Shown one piece after another: positions 25,218-32,652 of a stretch of 64,000 nucleotides of DNA (the first letter of the stretch is position 1; each line of letters opens with the position of its first letter). The notes under the pieces are model-generated. The model saw only the letters and a list, made by a program, of their open reading frames with translations. It was not told the origin of the DNA and made no database searches. This DNA comes from an uncultured Anaerococcus sp. (GTDB lineage Bacteria > Bacillota > Clostridia > Tissierellales > Peptoniphilaceae), in the NCBI GenBank assembly GCA_943914475.1, contig CALUCE010000009.1, forward strand, positions 17,924-81,923, given 5' to 3'. The position numbers and the translations under genes are program-made.

Positions 25218-26545
25218 TTTAAATTCAATACCTCTCTTAATCTAATCATAGCTGTATAGGTTGATAAAATGTATATATTATCTGTTTCTGCCTTGGCTAT
25301 TATATCTTTTATTTGGTTTTCATAATCAAATTCTTTAATTTCCTTATCGTATATGCCTGCTATATCTAATCTTCTTTTCATATCCTTTTTTCTTAGACCT
25401 GATACATAGACATCTTTGATATCAAGGCTCTTTAGTCTTTCAAAATATGAATCATATATCCAGCTTACATCAGTACCGTCAGCATACTTATCATTTAAAA
25501 GACAAATCAAAGTCAAAGGATTTTCTTCAAGAAGCATTAGATTGATGACTTGGTTTAGTCCAGTAGGGTTTTTAACTAGATTTATGGTTACTTTTTTATT
25601 ATCTATACTTATACTTTCTTGCCTACCAAAAATATTCTTTTGTTGGTCAAGTCCCCTATAGATCATCTCTTCTGTTAGATTTAATTCCTTGGCACAGGCT
25701 ATGGCAGCTAGAGCATTGTATATATTGTAGAGTCCCCCTACATTAACATGATAATCTTTGCCATTTACAGAAAATTCTGAGTAATTTGCCTCCATTTTAT
25801 TTATCTTATCTATGGTATAGCTAAGCTCTGGGCTTTTTAAATCACAGTTTGGACAGGCAAAATCTCCCAAGGAAGAATAGTTTATAAGCTTATACTTAAG
25901 TACACTGTGGCACTTAGGGCAAATTATCCCGTCACTATTAAATTCTGGATCAAGATCATAATCATCACTTGATATTTCTGAGTCCCTAATACCAAAATAC
26001 TTAACCTTGAAATCATTCATTTCTTCATAAGAAAAAATTGGAAGATCTCCATTAGCTATTATGGTTGAATCTTTGGTATTTTTCATCCCTTCTATCAAAA
26101 TATTATATACATTGTAAATTTCTGCGAACCTATCCATTTGGTCCCTAAAAATATTTGTAAAAATTACATAGTCAGGCTTGATAAACTTTGTTATTCTTTT
26201 TAAGTTTGCCTCGTCTACTTCAAGGACTGCAACTGTTTGTTCTTTTCTAGGATTATCTAACAAAGTAGTTATAATACCTTGGATCATGTTAGATCCTGAT
26301 TCATTGGTGAAGACCTTGTCATACTTTTGTCTTAAAAGACTAGTTAAAAAATGTGTAGTCATAGTCTTACCATTTGTACCAGTTACAAAAACAAACTTTG
26401 TATTCTCACTTAGTGTATCAAGTACATCAGGATCTACCTTATGGGCGAGTTTGCCTGGCAGACTGGTTGCCTTATGGTTAGTTAATTTTAAAATAAATCT
26501 TGAAAATTTTGCCAAAGTTAGGGCAAAAAAAGTTTTAATTCTCAT
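25214..26545 (-). CDS. murT: Lipid II isoglutaminyl synthase, Mur ligase-like subunit MurT
   Basis: MurT activates the D-Glu carboxylate of lipid II and uses ammonia from GatD. The 443-residue protein has the Mur-ligase ATP loop FVTGTNGKTMTTHFL around residue 55, the EVDEAN block near residue 110, and a four-Cys zinc ribbon (CPKC and CPNC around residues 205-230) typical of MurT. The C-terminal domain carries the DUF1727-type segment KNPTGLNQVINLM. The stop overlaps the gatD start. The ribosome binding site AGAAGA is weak. The first ~30 residues contain a hydrophobic stretch (FFALTLAKFSRFILKL), usual for the family. Confidence 0.95.
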   Translation of the reverse strand: MRIKTFFALTLAKFSRFILKLTNHKATSLPGKLAHKVDPDVLDTLSENTKFVFVTGTNGKTMTTHFLTSLLRQKYDKVFTNESGSNMIQGIITTLLDNPRKEQTVAVLEVDEANLKRITKFIKPDYVIFTNIFRDQMDRFAEIYNVYNILIEGMKNTKDSTIIANGDLPIFSYEEMNDFKVKYFGIRDSEISSDDYDLDPEFNSDGIICPKCHSVLKYKLINYSSLGDFACPNCDLKSPELSYTIDKINKMEANYSEFSVNGKDYHVNVGGLYNIYNALAAIACAKELNLTEEMIYRGLDQQKNIFGRQESISIDNKKVTINLVKNPTGLNQVINLMLLEENPLTLICLLNDKYADGTDVSWIYDSYFERLKSLDIKDVYVSGLRKKDMKRRLDIAGIYDKEIKEFDYENQIKDIIAKAETDNIYILSTYTAMIRLREVLNLK

Positions 26546-26724
26546 TTTTACTTATCTTCTTTCTAATAATATTTTAAAAATAAATTTAAGCTCTTATCCT
26601 AATTAAGTACATAAAAAATAGGATAAAAGCTAGCTAAATTATACCACATGATAAGAACTTTTTATAAATAGATTATTTGGGTATATATATTAATACATAA
26701 ATTTTAACAAAGAGAGGTGATTTA

Positions 26725-27072
26725 ATGGGATTTGTTGTTTCTTGGATAGTTAACGCACTTTCCTTATGGGTTTTAGACCTATTATTTTCAAATATTCATT
26801 TTGTAGGATATCAAGCTATTATATTTACTGCCCTAGCCCTAATGCTAGTTAATGCAGTAATAAAACCAATACTTAAGTTATTATCCTTGCCACTAACTAT
26901 CTTAACATTTGGACTATTTTCATTTATAGTTAACGCTTTAGTACTCATGCTAGCATTTAAGATGTCAAGTGGTTCTAATATTGACGGATTTGGTACAGCA
27001 CTTCTTGCAAGTATAGTGCTAGGTATTATAAATCCACTTATTGGAAAGATATTTAACAAGGAAGAAAGTTAA
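26725..27072 (+). CDS. Phage holin-family (4-TM) small membrane protein
   Basis: This 115-residue protein belongs by appearance to the phage holin 4_2 superfamily, chromosomal four-helix membrane proteins of unknown role. Hydrophobic segments run at about residues 2-22, 28-50, 55-80 and 88-107, with conserved NAVIKPILKLLSLPLTILTFGLF in the middle. AGAGAGGTG precedes the ATG by about 6 bases. It stands alone on the plus strand with no lysin gene nearby, so a phage origin is not supported. It ends in a long inverted repeat. Confidence 0.85.
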   Translation: MGFVVSWIVNALSLWVLDLLFSNIHFVGYQAIIFTALALMLVNAVIKPILKLLSLPLTILTFGLFSFIVNALVLMLAFKMSSGSNIDGFGTALLASIVLGIINPLIGKIFNKEES

Positions 27073-27097
27073 TATAAATTAATAGTTGACAATAAAA

Positions 27098-27176
27098 AGC
27101 TGTTGCAATAAATTAATCATTTCATTATCACCAGAGTCTAGGCTCTAGTGATGAAATGATAAAATTTATAATTTGC
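27098..27176. terminator. Long inverted repeat, probable bidirectional terminator
   Basis: Between the convergent holin-like gene and acyP, AGCTGTTGCAATAAATTA and ATCATTTCATTATCACCAGA pair with downstream segments TCTAGTGATGAAATGAT and AATTTGCATCAGCT, with bulges, giving an imperfect stem of about 35 bp over ~75-80 bases. T runs flank it on both strands. Coordinates are approximate. Confidence 0.7.
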
Positions 27177-27184
27177 ATCAGCTC

Positions 27185-27448
27185 TTATTTTACGTAAAAC
27201 TCATCCTCTTTTATTGGATCAAGTTCTTTTTTTATTATATTATCTATATAAATAAACCTAGAGTCTTCTAATCTTTGAATGAAAACTTCTATTTTTTCCC
27301 TATCGCCTTGTATATTACATTCAACATCTCCGTTATAGAGATTTTCTATATTACCAGTAAGTCCTAGCTTATCAGCTATAAGTTTTGATCTGTACCTAAA
27401 GCCAACACCTTGGACTCTTCCTTGGAAAATCAAATTGTATCTAACCAT
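27185..27448 (-). CDS. acyP: Acylphosphatase
   Basis: Acylphosphatases hydrolyse carboxyl-phosphate bonds such as acetyl phosphate or carbamoyl phosphate. The 87-residue length is standard. The catalytic Arg lies in GRVQGVGFRYRS (the phosphate cradle) and the catalytic Asn is at NIENLYNGDVECNIQG. The ribosome binding site AAAGGAGAG precedes the ATG. It is transcribed divergently from copA. Its physiological substrate is not evident from context. Confidence 0.93.
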   Translation of the reverse strand: MVRYNLIFQGRVQGVGFRYRSKLIADKLGLTGNIENLYNGDVECNIQGDREKIEVFIQRLEDSRFIYIDNIIKKELDPIKEDEFYVK

Positions 27449-27483
27449 AAGCTCTCCTTTCTATATTTATTTATATATTACCC

Positions 27484-27535
27484 TTTACAAGATGGAATAA
27501 TACAATATAATAATAACGACACCCTCACCGGGTGT
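27484..27535 (+). promoter_or_regulatory. copA-csoR promoter with CsoR-type copper operator
   Basis: TTTACA (27484-27489) is followed after 16 bases by TATAAT (27506-27511). At the expected transcription start lies the GC-rich pseudo-palindrome ACACCC-TCACC-GGGTGT (27519-27535), with the G/C-tract plus flank layout of CsoR operators. Because csoR is the second gene, this is likely autoregulation: apo-CsoR blocks and Cu(I) releases. Confidence 0.75.
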
Positions 27536-27557
27536 GTGTAAGGAGGTAGGTAAATAT

Positions 27558-30110
27558 ATGAAAGAAAAATTTGACGTGACGGGTATGACCTGTGCATCCT
27601 GTCAGGCAAATGTGACCAAAGCTGTTGAAAAGCTTGGGGTCAAAGATGTAAATGTTAACCTAATTTCTGAAACAATGACAGTTGACTATGGAGATACAGA
27701 TGTCTCCAAAGATGATGTAGTAAAGGCTGTAGAAAAAATAGGATATGGAGCAAAAAGTCAAACTTCAAACGAAGTTTCTGAAGAAAAGGTTGAAAAGGAC
27801 TCATCAACAGATGAGTTTAAAACCAGACTGATAGTATCTTTTGCTTTCCTTATTCCATTAATGTATGTATCTATGGGACCTATGGTTGGTTTAAAATTAC
27901 CTGACTTTATTTCAGGTTATGAAGGTGCTGTAAACAATGCCTTCCTACAATTTTTACTAACCTTGCCGGTTTTATATGTTAATAGAGTTTTCTACAAGAG
28001 CGGATTTAAGGGACTTTTTAATAAAGCACCCAATATGGATTCCCTTGTTGCCCTTGGATCAGCTGCAGCAAGTATATACGGAGTCTTCGCTATCTTTAGA
28101 TTGTCTACAGGACTTGCCTATGGAGATCAACAATTAGTTGAAACCTATAGACACAACCTATACTTTGAATCATCAGCTATGATTTTCGCTCTAATAACAT
28201 TGGGTAAATACTTTGAAGCAAGAAGTAAAAACGAAACCAAAAATTCATTAAAAGGCCTAATGAAATTAAAGCCAAACACTGCTACTGTAGTAGTTGATGG
28301 TCAAGAAAAAACCGTAAAAGTTGATGAATTAAAGGTTGGAGATATCATCCTAGTTAAACCTGGTGAGTCTATACCAGTTGATGGTGTCCTTGTTTCAGGA
28401 TCATCCGTAGTAGATGAATCAGCCTTAACAGGTGAATCTATACCAGTTTATAAAAAGAAGGGCGATCAAGTAATATCAGCCACTATTAACCAAGAAGGTT
28501 CATTTAAGTTTGAAGCCAAAAAGGTCGGTAATGATACTACCCTATCGCAAATTATAGAACTGGTTAATGATGCCAGCCAAAGTAAGGCACCTATAGCAAG
28601 AATTGCTGATAAAATTTCAGCAGTTTTCGTACCAGTTGTTATTGTTATAGCTCTTGCCACCTTTGTTACTTGGATGGCCCTAGGTCATGGTTTGGAATTT
28701 GCTTTAAACATGGCAATTTCAGTTTTAGTAATATCTTGTCCATGTGCCCTAGGACTTGCAACACCAATGGCAATTATGGTATCTACAGGAAAGAGTGCTG
28801 AACTTGGACTTTTGTTCAAAGATGCCGAAGCCTTGGAAAATTTACACAAGGTTGACGAAATCCTTCTTGATAAAACAGGAACTATAACAGAAGGAAAACC
28901 AAGAGTAACAGATGTTATAACAAATATGGATGAAGATGAGTTTTTAAAGATTGCAGGATCTATAGAAAAATCATCAGAACACCCACTAAGCCTTGCCATA
29001 AATACTCACGTTGATGAGTCAAATATCAAACTTACTTCTGTTGAAGATTTTACATCTATAACAGGTAAGGGAATTAAGGCAAGCATAAAAGATAAGACCT
29101 ATTATGCAGGTAATATTAGACTTATGAATGAAGAAAATATTGACCTTTTAGAATATGAAGAAAAGGCCAAAGACCTATCTAACCAAGGAAAAACATCCCT
29201 TTACTTCTCAGATGATAAGGAAGTTATAGGTCTAATAGCTGTTCAAGATAAACCTAAGCCAATGTCAAGATATGCTATAGATGAATTAAAAAATCTTGGC
29301 TATAGAGTTTCTATGGTGACTGGAGACAACGAAATGACTGCAGAAGCCATAAGAAAAGATTTAAATATTGATGAGAAATTTGCAGAAGTTTTACCTCAAG
29401 ATAAGGAAAAGCAAGTTAAACTCTTACAAGATAAGGGCAAAAAAGTCCTTATGGTTGGAGACGGTATAAATGATGCACCAGCTTTAGTAAGAAGTGATGT
29501 TGGTATGGCTATTGGTAACGGAACTGACATAGCCATAGATTCAGCAGATGTAGTATTAATAAATAACAATATCCTTGATATTGTAAATGCTATAGAACTA
29601 TCAAAGGCTACTATAAAAATAATCAAAGAAAACCTCTTCTGGGCCTTTATCTATAATATTATAGGTATACCACTAGCAGCAGGTTTACTATATCCATTCA
29701 AGGGATGGACCCTATCCCCTATGTTTGCAGCCTTTGCCATGAGTATGTCATCAGTATTTGTATGCCTAAACTCCCTAAGACTAAGGAGATTTACTGCAAA
29801 ATATAAAAACGAAGAAAAAATAGATCAAATAAAAAGTGAAAAAGCACAAGTAGAAACAAAATCAGAAAATGAGGAGGAAGATATGTTTAATACAAAAAAA
29901 GCTGTAGTTAAAGTTGAAGGAATGTCATGTGAACACTGCAAGGCAACAGTAGAAAAGACTTTAGGAAATATTGAAGGAATTAAAAAAGCTGAAGTTAACC
30001 TAGATGAGAAACTTGCTAATATCAAATATAAGGGTGATTTGGACAAAGAAGAAATCAAAAACCAAATCAAAGAAGCAGGTTATCAAGTAACTGATATAAT
30101 CGAGGAATAA
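27558..30110 (+). CDS. copA: Cu(I)-exporting P1B-type ATPase CopA with N- and C-terminal metal-binding domains
   Basis: CopA pumps Cu(I) out of the cytoplasm. AAGGAGG lies 11 bases before the ATG at 27558; an in-frame GTG at 27534 sits inside the operator and is rejected. The 850-residue protein has an N-terminal HMA domain (GMTCASC, Cys12 and Cys15), eight predicted membrane helices, the actuator TGES (LTGESIPV), CPC in SCPCALG (Cys394, Cys396), the phosphorylated DKTGT (Asp438), the HP motif in SSEHPLS and GDGINDAPAL. Unusually, a second HMA domain (GMSCEHC) follows the last membrane helix after a charged linker. That segment may also be made alone (next entry). Confidence 0.96.
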   Translation: MKEKFDVTGMTCASCQANVTKAVEKLGVKDVNVNLISETMTVDYGDTDVSKDDVVKAVEKIGYGAKSQTSNEVSEEKVEKDSSTDEFKTRLIVSFAFLIPLMYVSMGPMVGLKLPDFISGYEGAVNNAFLQFLLTLPVLYVNRVFYKSGFKGLFNKAPNMDSLVALGSAAASIYGVFAIFRLSTGLAYGDQQLVETYRHNLYFESSAMIFALITLGKYFEARSKNETKNSLKGLMKLKPNTATVVVDGQEKTVKVDELKVGDIILVKPGESIPVDGVLVSGSSVVDESALTGESIPVYKKKGDQVISATINQEGSFKFEAKKVGNDTTLSQIIELVNDASQSKAPIARIADKISAVFVPVVIVIALATFVTWMALGHGLEFALNMAISVLVISCPCALGLATPMAIMVSTGKSAELGLLFKDAEALENLHKVDEILLDKTGTITEGKPRVTDVITNMDEDEFLKIAGSIEKSSEHPLSLAINTHVDESNIKLTSVEDFTSITGKGIKASIKDKTYYAGNIRLMNEENIDLLEYEEKAKDLSNQGKTSLYFSDDKEVIGLIAVQDKPKPMSRYAIDELKNLGYRVSMVTGDNEMTAEAIRKDLNIDEKFAEVLPQDKEKQVKLLQDKGKKVLMVGDGINDAPALVRSDVGMAIGNGTDIAIDSADVVLINNNILDIVNAIELSKATIKIIKENLFWAFIYNIIGIPLAAGLLYPFKGWTLSPMFAAFAMSMSSVFVCLNSLRLRRFTAKYKNEEKIDQIKSEKAQVETKSENEEEDMFNTKKAVVKVEGMSCEHCKATVEKTLGNIEGIKKAEVNLDEKLANIKYKGDLDKEEIKNQIKEAGYQVTDIIEE
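29883..30110 (+). CDS. Candidate nested copZ: internal start giving a 75-residue copper chaperone from the 3' end of copA
   Basis: Inside copA, in frame, AGGAGG (29872-29877) lies exactly 5 bases before an ATG at 29883. Translation from it would give a 75-residue HMA protein beginning MFNTKKAVVKVEGMSCEHCK, with two metal-binding Cys residues, βαββαβ-like length and no membrane segment: a typical CopZ. The linker just before it is low-complexity and acidic (KSENEEED), encoded by GA-rich codons, so the Shine-Dalgarno could be a by-product of Glu codons. Its ideal spacing, and the exact coincidence with the domain boundary, favour real use. This is inference from sequence only. Confidence 0.5.
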   Translation: MFNTKKAVVKVEGMSCEHCKATVEKTLGNIEGIKKAEVNLDEKLANIKYKGDLDKEEIKNQIKEAGYQVTDIIEE

Positions 30111-30382
30111 TGCAAGCAAACAATGAAAAAACTTTTAGAAAACTTAAAACTGTTAGGGGCCAAATTGATGGACTCATAAAAATGGTTGAAGATGACAGAT
30201 ATTGTGTAGACATATCCAATCAAATTATGGCCTCTATCTCAATTTTAAAAAATATTAACACAGAAGTTCTAAATGCCCACCTAGAACACTGTGTCCACCA
30301 AGCCATTAGCAATGGAGATGTGGATGATATTGAACAAAAATTTGAAGAAATCGAAAGTATTATCAAAAAGCTTGCAAAATAA
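30110..30382 (+). CDS. csoR: Copper-sensing repressor CsoR
   Basis: CsoR is an all-helical tetrameric repressor released from DNA by Cu(I). The 90-residue protein carries the full Cys-His-Cys copper site: Cys32 in DDRYCVDIS, His57 and Cys61 in NAHLEHC, with the spacing of the characterised copper sensors (25 and 4). This argues against the formaldehyde (FrmR) or nickel (RcnR) branches. The ATG overlaps the copA stop (TAATG). The matching operator lies at the copA promoter. Confidence 0.94.
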   Translation: MQANNEKTFRKLKTVRGQIDGLIKMVEDDRYCVDISNQIMASISILKNINTEVLNAHLEHCVHQAISNGDVDDIEQKFEEIESIIKKLAK

Positions 30383-30457
30383 TTGTTATGTATATCCTCT
30401 TTGGGTATATATCTAATATAATGACATGTTTATTAGAAATAAATATAGGAGGAACAT

Positions 30458-30877
30458 ATGGAAAACAATAATAATGTAAACGAAGCTTTTGAAAATCAAG
30501 TAAGTGAATATTCAATCGAAGAAAAAGTTGTAGCAAAAATTGTTAAGAAAGTTGTTGACAAGGTTGACGGTGTTCTTGGACTTCAAGGCAACATCCTATC
30601 TTCAATAACCCAATCTATTTCAAATAACCAAGATTCAACTTCTGGTATTGATGTAGATATAGAAAATAAAACAGCTGTAATTAAAACAAATCTTATCCTT
30701 GAATATGGTAAAAAAGCACCACAAGTATTTAACCAACTTGATAGATTAGTTAAAGAAGAAGTTCAAAGTCTAACAGGCATCAAGGTTAAAGCTGTTAAAG
30801 CAACTATCACTGACATGATGACAAGAGAAGAATACAGAAAAGATAAAGAATCTTCACAAGAAAACGAAGAAGAATAA
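30458..30877 (+). CDS. Asp23/Gls24 family envelope stress protein
   Basis: Asp23/Gls24 proteins are abundant, membrane-proximal proteins of Gram-positive bacteria tied to envelope or alkaline stress. The 139-residue protein has the family core YSIEEKVVAKIVKKVVDKVDGVLGL near the start, then KTAVIKTNLILEYGKKAP and late VKAVKATITDMMTREEYRK, plus an acidic tail. AGGAGG lies 5 bases before the ATG. A strong U-tailed hairpin follows. It is separated from csoR by 75 bases and probably has its own promoter. Confidence 0.92.
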   Translation: MENNNNVNEAFENQVSEYSIEEKVVAKIVKKVVDKVDGVLGLQGNILSSITQSISNNQDSTSGIDVDIENKTAVIKTNLILEYGKKAPQVFNQLDRLVKEEVQSLTGIKVKAVKATITDMMTREEYRKDKESSQENEEE

Positions 30878-30886
30878 AAAATATTA

Positions 30887-30919
30887 GGGCTGTTACATTA
30901 GTGTAGCAGCCCTTTTTTT
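30887..30919. terminator. Terminator between the Asp23 gene and queT
   Basis: GGGCTGTTACA pairs with TGTAGCAGCCC (one G-U) around a TTAG loop, followed by seven T residues on the plus strand. It lies 10 bases after the Asp23 stop; queT converges from the other side. Confidence 0.92.
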
Positions 30920-30921
30920 GC

Positions 30922-31422
30922 TTAAAAATTCTTTATATAAGCCATAAAGCCTTTGTTTTTTTCTAAAACTTTAAAGATAGACACACCTATAATACTTACA
31001 ACTAAAAATTCACTAGCCATAAATTGTAAAAGCATAATGATAAAGGCAGTTGAATTATCTAAAAGAAAATAAGTTAAAAGTGCTGGAATTACCATAGATG
31101 CTACCATGTATAGAGATGACTTAAAAAGATTTTTTTCTTTGACCATAAAAATAAAGGCTAAATAAGAAGCCAGTGATCCAAAAATAACATCAAAAATTGC
31201 TATTGGACTTGCAAGGTTTGCAAGCATACATCCCAATACTAGACCAGGTATAAATCTTCTGTTATAAAATACTAATAATACCATAATCTCGCTAAATCTT
31301 AGCTGGATTGGTCCATAGGATAACATTGGTAACATAAGAGTTAATACGGCGTAAATTGCAGCTACTACAGCTGATTTTACTAAAAAATTGACATCTTTAA
31401 AATCGTAAGATTTATTATTCAT
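30922..31422 (-). CDS. queT: QueT-type ECF transporter S-component (queuosine precursor uptake)
   Basis: QueT-family proteins are substrate-binding S-components of energy-coupling factor transporters assigned to queuosine precursors such as preQ1. The 166-residue protein is almost all membrane helix (five to six segments), with the family-like segment PMLSYGPIQLRFSEIMVLLVFYNRRFIPGL cut here into its key parts PMLSYGPIQLRFSE and NRRFIPGL. The start at 31422 follows AAGGAGG by 8 bases; a longer frame to 31461 would run through the riboswitch. The preQ1 riboswitch directly upstream independently supports the substrate. The shared ATPase and EcfT subunits are not in this window. Confidence 0.93.
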   Translation of the reverse strand: MNNKSYDFKDVNFLVKSAVVAAIYAVLTLMLPMLSYGPIQLRFSEIMVLLVFYNRRFIPGLVLGCMLANLASPIAIFDVIFGSLASYLAFIFMVKEKNLFKSSLYMVASMVIPALLTYFLLDNSTAFIIMLLQFMASEFLVVSIIGVSIFKVLEKNKGFMAYIKNF

Positions 31423-31430
31423 AATCTTAA

Positions 31431-31471
31431 CCTCCTTGATATTTTTTATAATGGGTGCCAAGTAAACATTA
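31431..31471 (-). promoter_or_regulatory. PreQ1-I riboswitch upstream of queT
   Basis: On the minus strand the ~40-base element has stem P1 AATG/CATT, a loop containing CTTGG, the conserved CACCC, the A-rich tail ATAAAAAA and then ATCAAGGAGG. CTTG can pair with CAAG next to the Shine-Dalgarno, forming the H-type pseudoknot of class I preQ1 aptamers. The ribosome binding site overlaps the pseudoknot, so ligand should block translation. The transcription start predicted from TGTTATAAT (31479-31487) lies just before it. Confidence 0.85.
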
Positions 31472-31478
31472 TTTTAAT

Positions 31479-31487
31479 ATTATAACA
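31479..31487 (-). promoter_or_regulatory. Extended -10 promoter of the queT transcript
   Basis: On the minus strand TGTTATAAT is an extended -10 with perfect TATAAT at 31479-31484, placed so that the transcript begins at the first base of the preQ1 aptamer. Confidence 0.65.
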
Positions 31488-31597
31488 CAATTATTTTATT
31501 ATAAAAGAAAGATTTCATTAATTGTCTTCTTGGCCTGTCTATAGTAATATTTATATAAGCAATAATAGATAAAGATATATAGAAAGTTAGGTAAGAT

Positions 31598-32404
31598 ATG
31601 AAGAAATTTATAAAAAGAGTTCTTATCGTCCTGATTCTTTTCGTAGCAGCACTTGGTCTTTACCAGGCTAATAAAACATTTAATTTTATAAGCTTTTTAG
31701 ACTTTAGAAAAAGAGAGGAAAAGACTGACGATTATAATATATTGACAAACAACTTGGAAAAAGAAGCACAAAATAACCAACAAGCTAAGTGGCTTTTGGA
31801 CAATTTTGACTCCCTGACTAGACTTGAACAAAACTTGATAGGAAATGATGCTGATACTGTAGAGTTTGTTTATAATTATGAAAATAATATAAAAGATTTC
31901 GCCTATGAAGAAGGTGTAAGCAAGGACTATGGAAGACTAACTCCCTATTACCTACAATGGGACAATCGTTGGGCTTATAGACCACTAGGAAGTTCAAATA
32001 TAGGCTTTGCTGGTTGTGGTCCAACTTCCATGGCCATGGTTCTAGCAAGACTTGGAAATAATTCATCCATCACTCCCCTAACTGTGGCAGAAGATGCCCA
32101 TTCCTATATGGGAGAAAAAGGTATATCCTGGAAATTTTTTACAGATGAAGCCTATAAATATGGTAGGTCTATAGATAATATTCCCTTGGATGAAGAATAT
32201 ATGATAAACGCCCTAGACCAAGGCCCCCTAATAGTATCTGTAGGACCTGGATACTTTACTCTGGCAGGACATATCTTGGTTATAGATTCCTATAAAAATG
32301 GAAAATTCATAATCAATGATCCAAATTCCCTAAAAAATTCCGAGAAAACCTGGACTTTTGACCAGATTGAGGATCAAATCGCAAACATCTGGTTAATTTA
32401 TTAA
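31598..32404 (+). CDS. Membrane-anchored or secreted C39-family cysteine peptidase
   Basis: This 268-residue protein starts with a basic segment and one hydrophobic helix (residues 7-22), so it is exported or anchored. After a polar stretch comes a papain-like C39_2 domain: Gln120 and catalytic Cys140 in GFAGCGPTSMAMVLARLG, His225 in LAGHILVIDSY, and Asp near residue 242 in FIINDPNS, the full Cys-His-Asp set. Such proteins are widespread in Firmicutes with unknown substrates. C39 domains also occur in bacteriocin exporters, but no transporter or leader peptide gene is adjacent, so that role is not supported. Confidence 0.88.
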   Translation: MKKFIKRVLIVLILFVAALGLYQANKTFNFISFLDFRKREEKTDDYNILTNNLEKEAQNNQQAKWLLDNFDSLTRLEQNLIGNDADTVEFVYNYENNIKDFAYEEGVSKDYGRLTPYYLQWDNRWAYRPLGSSNIGFAGCGPTSMAMVLARLGNNSSITPLTVAEDAHSYMGEKGISWKFFTDEAYKYGRSIDNIPLDEEYMINALDQGPLIVSVGPGYFTLAGHILVIDSYKNGKFIINDPNSLKNSEKTWTFDQIEDQIANIWLIY

Positions 32405-32412
32405 AAAAATAT

Positions 32413-32441
32413 TTGACAAAGTAAAAAGCTGATGGTATTAT
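32413..32441 (+). promoter_or_regulatory. Promoter of tRNA-Lys
   Basis: Consensus TTGACA (32413-32418) is followed after 17 bases by TATTAT (32436-32441) with an upstream TG. It lies about 30 bases before the tRNA, in the gap after the C39 gene. Confidence 0.85.
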
Positions 32442-32471
32442 ATAAAAGTACTGTTAAATAAGTGCTAACAA

Positions 32472-32547
32472 GTGCCATTAGCTCAGTCGGTAGAGCACCT
32501 GACTCTTAATCAGGGTGTCCAGGGTTCGAATCCCTGATGGCGCACCA
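32472..32547 (+). tRNA. tRNA-Lys (anticodon CTT)
   Basis: A complete 76-base cloverleaf: acceptor GTGCCAT with ATGGCGC (one G-U), D-arm AGCTCAGTCGGTAGAGC, anticodon stem CCTGA/TCAGG with loop CTCTTAA (anticodon CTT), T-arm with GGTTCGAATCC, and an encoded 3' CCA. The anticodon reads the AAG lysine codon. It has its own promoter and terminator. Confidence 0.97.
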
Positions 32548-32553
32548 GATATC

Positions 32554-32579
32554 ATCCACTCGAAAGAGTGGATTTTTTC
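32554..32579 (+). terminator. Terminator of tRNA-Lys
   Basis: ATCCACTC pairs perfectly with GAGTGGAT around a GAAA tetraloop, followed by TTTTT (overlapping the stem end). It lies 6 bases after the tRNA CCA end. Confidence 0.93.
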
Positions 32580-32580
32580 T

Positions 32581-32608
32581 TTGCAAAATTTTCATTATGT
32601 ATTATAAT
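32581..32608 (+). promoter_or_regulatory. Promoter of the ECF S-component gene at 32653
   Basis: TTGCAA (32581-32586) is followed after 16 bases by TATAAT (32603-32608). A small GCGAT/ATCGC hairpin (32618-32638) lies between it and the ribosome binding site; no known riboswitch was recognised there. Confidence 0.65.
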
Positions 32609-32652
32609 TTAACTCGAGCGATATCTTATATGAATCGCATCAGGAGGTAAAT

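Noticed and set aside
26725..27072. Holin of a prophage or lysis cassette
   Set aside because: It is isolated with no lysin, integrase or phage structural genes around it; this family is often chromosomal and of unknown role.
27534..27557. GTG start for copA eight codons upstream
   Set aside because: It lies within the CsoR operator at the transcription start; AAGGAGG fits the ATG at 27558.
31598..32404. Bacteriocin maturation/export system from the C39 domain
   Set aside because: No ABC transporter, leader peptide or immunity gene is next to it, and the domain is the stand-alone C39_2 type.
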